10,776 nucleotides of DNA from Candidatus Avoscillospira stercoripullorum (GTDB taxonomy: Bacteria > Bacillota > Clostridia > Oscillospirales > Oscillospiraceae). The stretch spans positions 1 through 10,776 of the forward strand of contig DVGD01000030.1 in assembly GCA_018712905.1 (NCBI GenBank), written 5' to 3'. Of the stretch, positions 1-6,419 are shown one piece after another. Below the pieces are notes generated by a model that was given only the letters and a program-made list of their open reading frames with translations, had not been told where the DNA came from and did not search any database. Each line of letters starts with the position of its first letter. Within the stretch, counting starts at the first letter, position 1. Both the position numbers and the translations under genes were made by a program.

Positions 1-1125
1 ATGGAGTGGGTCTATTTCATCTTCATGCGCATCCTCCGCCGCACCGGCTTTGAGGTGGAGACCATCGCCTTCTTCCTGTGCACCCTGGGACTGGCAGTTA
101 TCGCCTCGGATACCCCGGCGGAGATGACCAAGCAGCTCTTCTGCATCGGGGCTGGATTGGTGGTATTCTTGTTCCTGTGCTGGTCTCTCAGGGACTTGGA
201 GCGGGCGAAGAAATTCCGGTATCTGGCCGCCGTGGGCGGCATCGGCCTCCTGCTCATCAACCTGGTCTTCGGCGTGGAGCAGTATGGCGCCAAGAACTGG
301 ATCTACATTGCCGGCATGTCCTTCCAGCCCTCGGAGCTGGTGAAGCTGTGCTTCATCTTCGTGGGCGCGTCCACCCTGCAGCGGATTATGACCAAGCGGA
401 ATATGTTCCTCTTCATCGCCTACTCCGCCATGGTCTGCGGGTGCCTGGTGCTCATGAGCGACTTCGGCACGGCGCTCATCTTCTTCGTGGCCTTCCTGGT
501 CATCGCCTACATGCGCTCTGGCTCCTTCGCCACCATCGCCCTGATCGTCTCTGCCACGGGCTTCGGCGGCGTCTTGGCACTGCGCTTCAAGCCCTATATC
601 TTAAACCGCTTCTCCGCCTGGGGGCACGTCTGGGAGGACGCCCTGAACACCGGCTACCAGCAGACCCGCTCCATGATGTGCATCGCCTCCGGCGGCCTCT
701 TCGGCCTGGGGGCGGGACGGGGCTGGCTCAAGTACGTGGCCGCGTCGGACACCGACCTGGTCTTCGCCTTCGTGGGTGAAGAGTGGGGACTGCTCATGGC
801 CATCTTCATGATTCTGGCGGTGGTGTGTCTCGCGGCCTTTGTGGCCAAATCGGCCAGCGTGGGCAGAAGCAGCTTCTACACCATCGGCGCCTGCGCCGCG
901 GGGGCAATTCTGCTCATTCAGACCATGCTCAACGTCTTTGGCACCGTGGATCTTCTCCCCCTCACCGGCGTCACCTTCCCCTTTGTGTCCAACGGCGGCT
1001 CCAGCATGATCGCCTGCTGGGGACTTCTGGCCTTTATCAAGGCCGCCGACACTCGGCAAAATGCCTCGGTGGCCGTGCGCCTGCCCTCCAAGCGAAATCT
1101 TGAATCCAAGGAGGAGTCCGCATGA
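1..1125 (+). CDS. SEDS-family peptidoglycan glycosyltransferase (FtsW/RodA/SpoVE type), probably 5'-partial
   Basis: A polytopic membrane protein of the SEDS family, whose members polymerise lipid II into glycan strands together with a class B PBP. Family motifs are visible: GAKNWI...SFQPSELVK (residues 96-115), DFGTAL (154-159), GYQQTRSM...SGGLFGLGAGRG (219-241), DTDLVFAFVGEE (250-261) and PLTGVTFPFVSNGGSS (320-335). Asp252 lies where the essential Asp of E. coli RodA and FtsW (HTDF motif) is found. The frame is open from the first base. The ATG at position 1 has no visible upstream context, and clostridial and actinobacterial relatives often carry extra N-terminal helices, so I treat the start as probably internal. 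The stop overlaps the next gene's start (ATGA, 1122-1125), implying translational coupling to the PBP. Which SEDS branch it belongs to (elongation, division or sporulation) cannot be decided here. Confidence 0.93.
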   Translation: MEWVYFIFMRILRRTGFEVETIAFFLCTLGLAVIASDTPAEMTKQLFCIGAGLVVFLFLCWSLRDLERAKKFRYLAAVGGIGLLLINLVFGVEQYGAKNWIYIAGMSFQPSELVKLCFIFVGASTLQRIMTKRNMFLFIAYSAMVCGCLVLMSDFGTALIFFVAFLVIAYMRSGSFATIALIVSATGFGGVLALRFKPYILNRFSAWGHVWEDALNTGYQQTRSMMCIASGGLFGLGAGRGWLKYVAASDTDLVFAFVGEEWGLLMAIFMILAVVCLAAFVAKSASVGRSSFYTIGACAAGAILLIQTMLNVFGTVDLLPLTGVTFPFVSNGGSSMIACWGLLAFIKAADTRQNASVAVRLPSKRNLESKEESA

Positions 1126-2504
1126 GACGCATTTCCAAACGAACCGTTTTTCTCCTCATTCTCATGGGGATTTTGGTGGCGGGACTTCTCTTTTTCACCG
1201 CCCGCTACTTCCTCCACGCCCGGGAGTGGGTCACCTTCCAGGGAAGCCCCCACGTCTATTCCGGCTCCAACCTCTCTTCCGGCCGGGTCACCGACCGCAG
1301 CGGCGTGCTGCTTCTCGACAGCACCGGCGAAAGCCGCGTCTATGCTGAGGATGAAACCATCCGCAAGGCCACCCTCCACCTGCTGGGTGACCGCTACGGC
1401 TATATCTCCGCGCCCATTTTGACGGAGTATGCCGACAAGCTGGTGGGCTTCAGCATCGTCAATGGCCTGTACGGCGCCAAGCAGGCTTCCAACACGGCGG
1501 TGCTCTCCATCTCCGCCCAGGTGCAGAAGGTGGCGCTGGAGGCGCTCTCCGGCTACCACGGCACCGTGGGCGTCTACAACTACAAGACCGGTGAGATACT
1601 CTGCGCCGTCACCTCCCCCAGCTACGACCCGGACAACATGCCAGACATCGAGGGCGACCAGACCGGCGCCTACGACGGCGTGTACTTAAACCGCTTCTTC
1701 CAGATCGCCACCGTGCCCGGCTCCATCTTCAAGGCGCTTACCGCCGCTGCCGCCATCGAGACGCTGGGCGATCTCTCCGGCCGCACCTTCACCTGCAACG
1801 GAACGCTGGACATCGAGGGCGACACCCTGGTCTGTAACGGCACCCACGGCACCCAGACCCTAACTCAGGCCTTTGCCAACAGCTGCAACGTGGCCTTCGG
1901 CCAGCTGGCCATGGAGGTGGGCGCGGAGGCCATGGAGGAATACGCCGAAAAGCTGGGCATCACCACTTCACTCTCCTTTGACGGCCTTACCACCGCCGCC
2001 GGCAGCTTTGACCTCACCGATGCAGCCAACTTTGAAATCGCCTGGGCAGGCTGCGGGCAGTACAATGACCTCATCAACCCCTGCCAGTACATGACCTACA
2101 TGGGCGTTTTGGCCAATGGCGGCGAGGCTGCCCTGCCTTACATCATGGATCGGGTGGAGGGCGGCGTCTTTGCCGGGTATGAGCACGGCAAGAAGACCAC
2201 CGGCCGCGTCTTAGAGCGCGCCACCACCGACACCATTGCCCAGATGATGCGCAACAATGTGGTCAACATCTACGGCGCCTGGCAGTTCCCCGACCTGGAG
2301 GTCTGCGCCAAGTCCGGCACCGCCGAGGTGGGCGACGGTACCACCCCCAATGCCACCTTCGCCGGGTTCATCCGGGACACGGACTACCCCCTGGCCTTCA
2401 TCGTCATCATCGAGCACGGCGGCGCAGGCTCTGCCGCGGCAGCGCCCATCGCGGGCAAGGTGCTCAATGCCTGCGTGGACGTCCTGTCCCAGGAAAAAAG
2501 CTGA
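1122..2504 (+). CDS. Class B penicillin-binding protein (peptidoglycan D,D-transpeptidase)
   Basis: A 460-residue protein with one N-terminal membrane anchor (about residues 8-30), a short N-terminal region, and a C-terminal transpeptidase domain that cross-links stem peptides outside the membrane. All three penicillin-binding motifs are present: SxxK as SIFK (Ser201 nucleophile, Lys204), SxN as SCN (254-256) and KSGT (397-400). The compact size resembles actinobacterial PbpA rather than the larger PBP2/PBP3 with a long dimerisation domain. The start is fixed by an AAGGAGGAG Shine-Dalgarno inside the end of the SEDS gene and by the ATGA overlap. The SEDS-bPBP order is the classic synthase pair, comparable to rodA-pbpA. 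No terminator is visible after the TGA stop; the tRNA promoter begins 9 bp later. Confidence 0.95.
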   Translation: MRRISKRTVFLLILMGILVAGLLFFTARYFLHAREWVTFQGSPHVYSGSNLSSGRVTDRSGVLLLDSTGESRVYAEDETIRKATLHLLGDRYGYISAPILTEYADKLVGFSIVNGLYGAKQASNTAVLSISAQVQKVALEALSGYHGTVGVYNYKTGEILCAVTSPSYDPDNMPDIEGDQTGAYDGVYLNRFFQIATVPGSIFKALTAAAAIETLGDLSGRTFTCNGTLDIEGDTLVCNGTHGTQTLTQAFANSCNVAFGQLAMEVGAEAMEEYAEKLGITTSLSFDGLTTAAGSFDLTDAANFEIAWAGCGQYNDLINPCQYMTYMGVLANGGEAALPYIMDRVEGGVFAGYEHGKKTTGRVLERATTDTIAQMMRNNVVNIYGAWQFPDLEVCAKSGTAEVGDGTTPNATFAGFIRDTDYPLAFIVIIEHGGAGSAAAAPIAGKVLNACVDVLSQEKS

Positions 2505-2513
2505 AGAAAATTC

Positions 2514-2542
2514 TTGACAAACGGCACACGTTCGTGTATGAT
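2514..2542 (+). promoter_or_regulatory. Near-consensus housekeeping promoter of tRNA-Ser
   Basis: The -35 box TTGACA (2514-2519, perfect) and the -10 box TATGAT (2537-2542, one mismatch) are separated by exactly 17 bp, predicting transcription start near 2549, about 25 nt before the mature tRNA. The spacer contains a perfect dyad, ACACG-TT-CGTGT (2526-2537), touching the -10. The -35 box starts 9 bp after the PBP stop codon. Confidence 0.9.
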
Positions 2543-2551
2543 ATTCAAGCT

Positions 2552-2563
2552 GATTGGAAATCG
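2552..2563 (+). repeat. 12-bp direct copy of the tRNA-Ser anticodon arm in the tRNA leader
   Basis: GATTGGAAATCG at 2552-2563 is identical to 2605-2616, which covers the anticodon loop and flanking stem bases of the tRNA-Ser. The copies are 53 bp apart and the upstream one lies a few bases after the predicted transcription start, so it would be in the 5' leader of the precursor. Confidence 0.8.
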
Positions 2564-2573
2564 CGTGTGTCTT

Positions 2574-2665
2574 GGAGAGGTGGCTGAGCTGGCCGAAGGC
2601 GCACGATTGGAAATCGTGTAGGCGTTAATAGCGTCTCAAGGGTTCGAATCCCTTCCTCTCCGCCA
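2574..2665 (+). tRNA. tRNA-Ser (anticodon GGA)
   Basis: A complete 92-nt class II tRNA. Acceptor stem GGAGAGG (2574-2580) pairs with CCTCTCC (2655-2661), then discriminator G and a genomically encoded CCA (2663-2665). The anticodon stem CACGA/TCGTG (2602-2606/2614-2618) encloses loop TTGGAAA with anticodon GGA at 2609-2611, reading UCC and UCU serine codons. The long variable arm (about 2619-2636) can pair AGGCG with CGTCT, as expected for tRNA-Ser, and the T arm is AAGGG-TTCGAAT-CCCTT. It has its own promoter and terminator. Confidence 0.97.
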
Positions 2666-2669
2666 GGTT

Positions 2670-2697
2670 CCCGGCTGCGATAGCAGCCGGGATTTTT
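2670..2697 (+). terminator. Intrinsic terminator after tRNA-Ser
   Basis: A perfect 9-bp stem, CCCGGCTGC (2670-2678) with GCAGCCGGG (2683-2691) around a GATA tetraloop, extended by one T-A pair and followed by TTTTT (2693-2697). It begins 5 nt after the tRNA CCA. Since none is visible after the PBP gene, it may also end readthrough transcripts from the upstream wall operon. Confidence 0.9.
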
Positions 2698-2726
2698 GTA
2701 TATTTGGCAATTTAGGAGGCGATCTC

Positions 2727-4184
2727 ATGAGGACGAAATTATACTCCTTTTCCACGCGGCTCATCACGGTGGTGCTAGGGCTGGTATCACTCTTGCTCAT
2801 AGCACTCTTGGCAGCATATCTCCAGGAGCAGATCGCAATGCAGGCTGATGCGCTGATTCGCAGCTCCCTGCGCTGGAAGTTCCTGTTCGCCGCCGGGCTG
2901 CTGGTGGTGGGGTTGATCGTATTATTCAAATTACTCAGGCGGATTCCTCTTTTTCCCTGCGTGCTCTTTGTGGCAGCCGCCGCCCTTTCCATGGCGGCGG
3001 CCGCCTTCCTGCGGACGGAACTGCAGTCGGATTTTCTGCTCCTCTATCGCTCGGCTGTGCAGCTTCGTCATGGCGACCTCTCCTTTGCCAACAATGTCTA
3101 CTTCTATCTCTGGGGCTACCAGAGCGTCTATGTGGCATGGGAAGCGGCGCTCCTCTCCCTGTGGGAGGATCCCAGAATGATCCAGCTGGTGCACTGCCTG
3201 CTCTTCTCCGGCTCCCTGGTGCTCCTCTACCGGCTCATGCGGACAAGTCTCTCGGAGCAAGCAGCCAGAATCGCCGCTGTGCTCCCGCTGCTCTTTCCCT
3301 TCTTCTTCACCCTTCCTTCGGTGCTGACCAACCAAATTCCCAGCGCCTTCTTCTTCCTGCTGGGACTCTGGTGTCTGGTGGGGCAGGAAATGCGGCAGCG
3401 CGGTCGATGGCGCTTTGCCCTGGGCGGCGCGCTCTTGCAGCTCGGAAACCTCTTGCGCCCCGAGGGCGTGTTGGTACTGGCTGCGTTGGCTGCCGTGGGC
3501 ATTCTCTATCTTCTCTCCCACCGCGAGCAGTGGAAGCGGCTGGCTGTGGCAGGTCTGCTGGTACTGGCGGCCTACTTTCTCGTCGGCCGCCTGGCAGAGC
3601 TCCTCGCTGTGTGGACAGGCCTCAATCCCGCAGGATTGGGCAACCGCAACCCCCTGTGGAAGTTTCTCATTGGCTTTAATCACGAAACCGGCGGCAGCTA
3701 TTCCGACGCGGACTGGCAGGCTGTGCTCAGCACCCTCTCTCCGACCTACAAAGTCACCGACGCCACACTGGAGCTGGAGCGCAGTCTGATTGCCCAGCGC
3801 CTGCAGCAGCCGCTGGGAGCGTTCTGGCAGCTATTCCTCCACAAGCTGGAAAACCTCTGGGTGAAGGGCGGACTCTACTGGGCGCTGAACCGGTACCTGG
3901 AGCGGTGGGCACTCCTATATAGTATCGTGACTTGGTATGACCGGCTGGTACTGCTGGCGGGAGTCTGCCTCACCGGCGTGGGCGTGGTGCTGGGCTGGAA
4001 GCAAAAAAGGCCGGCGGTACAGTATCTTCCCCAGCTCATGGTGTTGGCTGCCTTCTTTGCCTTCTTACTGGTGGAAGTGCAGCCCCGGTATTCCTATCTG
4101 CCCGACTTTTTCCTGTTCTGGTGTGCCGGATACGGCGCGGAAGAGCTCTTAACACGGCGTCAAAATAGAAAGGAGCGAAGATAA
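2727..4184 (+). CDS. GT-C-type polytopic membrane glycosyltransferase (GT39/ArnT-like)
   Basis: A 485-residue integral membrane protein with about ten hydrophobic segments, starting at residues 12-31 and 52-70. Features fit the GT-C fold: a first-loop acidic motif (SDF, Asp102) followed by a loop rich in Tyr/Trp (105-140), an internal NLLRPEG (241-247), and the C-terminal EVQPRYSYLPDFFLFW (450-465) typical of such transferases. GT-C enzymes use a polyprenyl-phosphate sugar as donor and act outside the membrane, here presumably using the product of the next two genes. The start is set by AGGAGG (2714-2719). The stop overlaps the next start (TAATG). Codon use is less biased than in pckA. The exact family and the acceptor are unknown. 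I see no clear promoter between the tRNA terminator and this gene. Confidence 0.85.
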   Translation: MRTKLYSFSTRLITVVLGLVSLLLIALLAAYLQEQIAMQADALIRSSLRWKFLFAAGLLVVGLIVLFKLLRRIPLFPCVLFVAAAALSMAAAAFLRTELQSDFLLLYRSAVQLRHGDLSFANNVYFYLWGYQSVYVAWEAALLSLWEDPRMIQLVHCLLFSGSLVLLYRLMRTSLSEQAARIAAVLPLLFPFFFTLPSVLTNQIPSAFFFLLGLWCLVGQEMRQRGRWRFALGGALLQLGNLLRPEGVLVLAALAAVGILYLLSHREQWKRLAVAGLLVLAAYFLVGRLAELLAVWTGLNPAGLGNRNPLWKFLIGFNHETGGSYSDADWQAVLSTLSPTYKVTDATLELERSLIAQRLQQPLGAFWQLFLHKLENLWVKGGLYWALNRYLERWALLYSIVTWYDRLVLLAGVCLTGVGVVLGWKQKRPAVQYLPQLMVLAAFFAFLLVEVQPRYSYLPDFFLFWCAGYGAEELLTRRQNRKERR

Positions 4185-5122
4185 TGGCTCTCATCACCAT
4201 CGTCGTACCCTGCTACAACGAGGAGCAGGCACTCCCGCTCTTTTATCAGGAGATCACCCGGGTTGCCCAGGAAATGGCACCGGTGGACTTTGAATTTCTC
4301 TTTGTGGACGACGGCTCCAAGGACAACACCCTGCCGGTGCTGCGTTCCCTGGCGGAAGCAGACAAGCGGGTGCGATTTCTCTCCTTCTCCCGGAACTTCG
4401 GCAAGGAGGCCGGAATGCTGGCGGGGCTCCAGCACGCCAAGGGCGACTTCGTCGCCCTGATGGACGCAGATTTGCAGGATCCGCCCTCCCTTTTGCCGGA
4501 GCTCTATCACGCCGTCACCCAGGAGGGCTACGACTGCGCCGCCACCCGGCGCACCACCCGCCAAGGAGAGCCGCCCATCCGCTCCTTCTTTGCCCGGCAA
4601 TTTTATCGACTGATCAACCGCATCTCCGATGCCGACATTGTAGATGGCGCCCGGGACTACCGCCTCATGCGCCGCAGCGTGGTGAACGCCATTCTCTCCC
4701 TGGGCGAGTACAACCGCTTCTCCAAGGGAATCTTCGGCTGGGTGGGCTTCAAGACCAAGTGGGTTCCCTATGAAAATGTAGAGCGGGTGGCCGGAGAAAC
4801 CAAGTGGTCATTCTGGAAGCTCTTTCGCTACTCCCTGGAAGGCATCGTGGGATTCTCCACGGTACCTCTGGCCATGGCTTCCGTGCTGGGCGTGGTGCTG
4901 TGCCTGGCTGCTGCGGTGGCCATTCTCGTCATCGTGGTCAAGACCCTGCTCTTTGGCGATCCCGTGGGCGGCTGGCCGAGTATGATGTGCGCCATTCTCT
5001 TTTTGGGCGGTGTACAGCTCCTGAGCATCGGCATTTTAGGCCAGTACCTGGCAAAGACGTACCTGGAGACGAAAAAACGTCCTGTCTATCTGGTGCGGGA
5101 GACGGAGGAGGGCGTGCTGTGA
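4184..5122 (+). CDS. GT2 polyprenyl-phosphate glycosyltransferase (GtrB/DPM1-like)
   Basis: A 312-residue protein with an N-terminal GT-A domain: VVPCYNEE (7-14), VDDGSKDNT (41-49), SRNFGKEAGMLAGL (69-82), the DAD metal/nucleotide motif (94-96), LQDP (97-100), and DGARDYRLM (154-162). Two C-terminal membrane segments follow (about 226-254 and 266-292). This layout is that of GtrB/CsbB/YkcC-type enzymes, which transfer a sugar from a nucleotide donor to undecaprenyl phosphate on the cytoplasmic face. The sugar cannot be read from the sequence. A GGAG ribosome binding site lies in the tail of the preceding gene and the ATG overlaps its TAA, so the two are coupled. The next gene overlaps by GTGA. 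Assignment to the family is firm; the name is left open because many paralogues exist. Confidence 0.93.
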   Translation: MALITIVVPCYNEEQALPLFYQEITRVAQEMAPVDFEFLFVDDGSKDNTLPVLRSLAEADKRVRFLSFSRNFGKEAGMLAGLQHAKGDFVALMDADLQDPPSLLPELYHAVTQEGYDCAATRRTTRQGEPPIRSFFARQFYRLINRISDADIVDGARDYRLMRRSVVNAILSLGEYNRFSKGIFGWVGFKTKWVPYENVERVAGETKWSFWKLFRYSLEGIVGFSTVPLAMASVLGVVLCLAAAVAILVIVVKTLLFGDPVGGWPSMMCAILFLGGVQLLSIGILGQYLAKTYLETKKRPVYLVRETEEGVL

Positions 5123-5541
5123 AGGGATTTTGGCAGCTCTTTGACCGTAAGCTCTGGAAGTTTCTCCTGGTGGGCGTGGTCAACACCCTGGTGGGCTCCG
5201 CCATCATGTTCGGTCTTTACAATTTGGCCGGATGGGGCTACTGGGTGAGCTCCGCCATGAACTACCTGCTCACGAGCATATTGAGCTTTTTCCTCAACAA
5301 GTACTTTACCTTTCAAAGCCGTGCGTGGAGCGCCAGGCAGGTTGTGCGATTTGCCATAAACATCCTCCTCTGTTACCTGCTGGCTTACGGCATCGCCAAG
5401 CCCCTGTGCCGCGCCGTCCTGTTCGGCGCAGGAGAGACTCTGCGGGACAACCTCTCCATGTTTGTGGGCATGTGCCTCTTCACCGGACTCAACTACCTGG
5501 GGCAGCGGTTTTTTGCCTTCGCACCCTCTCGGAAACAATAG
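5119..5541 (+). CDS. GtrA-family membrane protein (candidate polyprenyl-P-sugar flippase)
   Basis: A 140-residue, four-helix membrane protein. KFLLVGVVNTLVG (14-26), NYLLTSILSFFLNKYFTF (48-65) and the C-terminal NYLGQRFFAF (125-134) match the GtrA/GtcA pattern, and length is normal for the family. Family members are thought to flip undecaprenyl-phosphate sugars to the outer face. The start is GTG at 5119-5121, overlapping the GT2 stop (GTGA) and preceded by a strong GGAGGAGG at 5104-5111; an upstream in-frame ATG at 4804 lies deep in the GT2 gene and is rejected. It completes a GT-C/GtrB/GtrA trio. The TAG stop is part of the AGGAG ribosome binding site of the next gene. Confidence 0.93.
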   Translation: MKGFWQLFDRKLWKFLLVGVVNTLVGSAIMFGLYNLAGWGYWVSSAMNYLLTSILSFFLNKYFTFQSRAWSARQVVRFAINILLCYLLAYGIAKPLCRAVLFGAGETLRDNLSMFVGMCLFTGLNYLGQRFFAFAPSRKQ

Positions 5542-5549
5542 GAGATTTT

Positions 5550-6350
5550 ATGGCGATTCTACAGGTGACAGCCTTTTCCAAGTGCCTCATGCGCAACGTA
5601 CCCCTGACCGTGGTGCTGCCGGTGGATCGGATGGTGGCCTCCCCCCGCACCGAATACCCCACCCTCTACCTCCTCCACGGCATCTTCGGCAATACCCTGG
5701 ACTTTCTCAACGGCACCCGCATCGGCCGCTGGGCCATGGAGCAGGAGCTGTGCGTGGTGATGCCCAGCGGCGAGAACTCTTTTTATCTCAATGACCCTGA
5801 CCAGTTTGCCCTTTGGTCGGACTTTGTGGGAAAAGAATTGGTGGAGCTGACCCGCCGGATGTTCCCCCTCTCCCACCGCCGGGAGGACACCTTCCTCGGC
5901 GGCGTATCCATGGGCGGCTACGGCGCCCTCTACAACGGCCTTCAGTTCCGGGATACCTTCAGCTGGATCCTGGCGCTCTCTGCGCCCATCCGGCTGGAAG
6001 ACCTGCGGGATCGCGCCACGGACAACGCCTTTATCCTCACCAACCGCCGCTACGCCCAGCGGTGCTTTGGAGACCTCCAGACCGCCCCGGAGCGGGACGT
6101 CAATCCCCTCCACCTGGTGGAGCGGCTTTGGAAGGAGGGTGCGCAGCTTCCTCAGATCTATTTGGCCTGCGGGGATCGGGACGAGCTGCTGCCCGGCTCG
6201 AAGCGGCTGGCCGCCCTGCTGGAGAGGCTGGAAATCCCCCACATCTTTGAAATTCTCCCCGGTGCCCACGAATGGGACTTCTGGGACGAAGCGCTGCTGC
6301 GCGCCCTGGGACTGCTCCCCATCGGCCGCCGCCGAAAGGTGAAGCCATAA
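5550..6350 (+). CDS. Alpha/beta-hydrolase esterase (EstA/esterase D-like)
   Basis: A 266-residue protein with no evident signal peptide, so probably cytoplasmic. It has the esterase D/tributyrin-esterase architecture: LYLLHGIFGN oxyanion region (39-48), nucleophile elbow GVSMGG with Ser120 (118-123), acid residue in ACGDRDELL (Asp211 more likely than Asp209) and GAHEWDFW with His240. Relatives hydrolyse short acyl esters, acetylated carbohydrates or S-formylglutathione; the substrate here is unknown. ATG 5550 is chosen because AGGAG (5540-5544) overlaps the GtrA stop at ideal spacing and homology begins there. It is the last gene of the glycosylation operon, followed by a hairpin terminator. 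A role in trimming acyl groups from a glycan or precursor is only inference from position. Confidence 0.9.
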   Translation: MAILQVTAFSKCLMRNVPLTVVLPVDRMVASPRTEYPTLYLLHGIFGNTLDFLNGTRIGRWAMEQELCVVMPSGENSFYLNDPDQFALWSDFVGKELVELTRRMFPLSHRREDTFLGGVSMGGYGALYNGLQFRDTFSWILALSAPIRLEDLRDRATDNAFILTNRRYAQRCFGDLQTAPERDVNPLHLVERLWKEGAQLPQIYLACGDRDELLPGSKRLAALLERLEIPHIFEILPGAHEWDFWDEALLRALGLLPIGRRRKVKP

Positions 6351-6355
6351 GGACA

Positions 6356-6400
6356 AAACCTCGGCTTTCTTCTGCGAAAGCCGAGGTTTCGTGTTTGTTT
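6356..6400. terminator. Hairpin terminator between convergent genes
   Basis: A perfect 14-bp stem, AAACCTCGGCTTTC (6356-6369) with GAAAGCCGAGGTTT (6376-6389), and a 6-nt loop. It sits 5 bp after the esterase stop and 30 bp before the minus-strand stop at 6420. On the plus strand it is followed by a broken T-rich stretch (TTTCGTGTTTGTTT), on the minus strand by TTTT, so it probably works in both directions. Confidence 0.8.
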
Positions 6401-6419
6401 ATCGATCAGAGATCAACCC

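Noticed and set aside
2552..2616. Anticodon-arm repeat as an integrase att pair
   Set aside because: Only 53 bp separate the copies, no integrase is present, and the extra copy is upstream of the tRNA rather than at a distal 3' boundary.
2931..3683. A 250-codon minus-strand frame opposite the GT-C gene
   Set aside because: The composition (Gln/Glu/His-rich) is typical of antisense to Leu-rich membrane segments; no start context.
5232..5549. Extended upstream start for the esterase
   Set aside because: The extension overlaps the GtrA gene out of frame and is not esterase-like; AGGAG and homology support ATG 5550.
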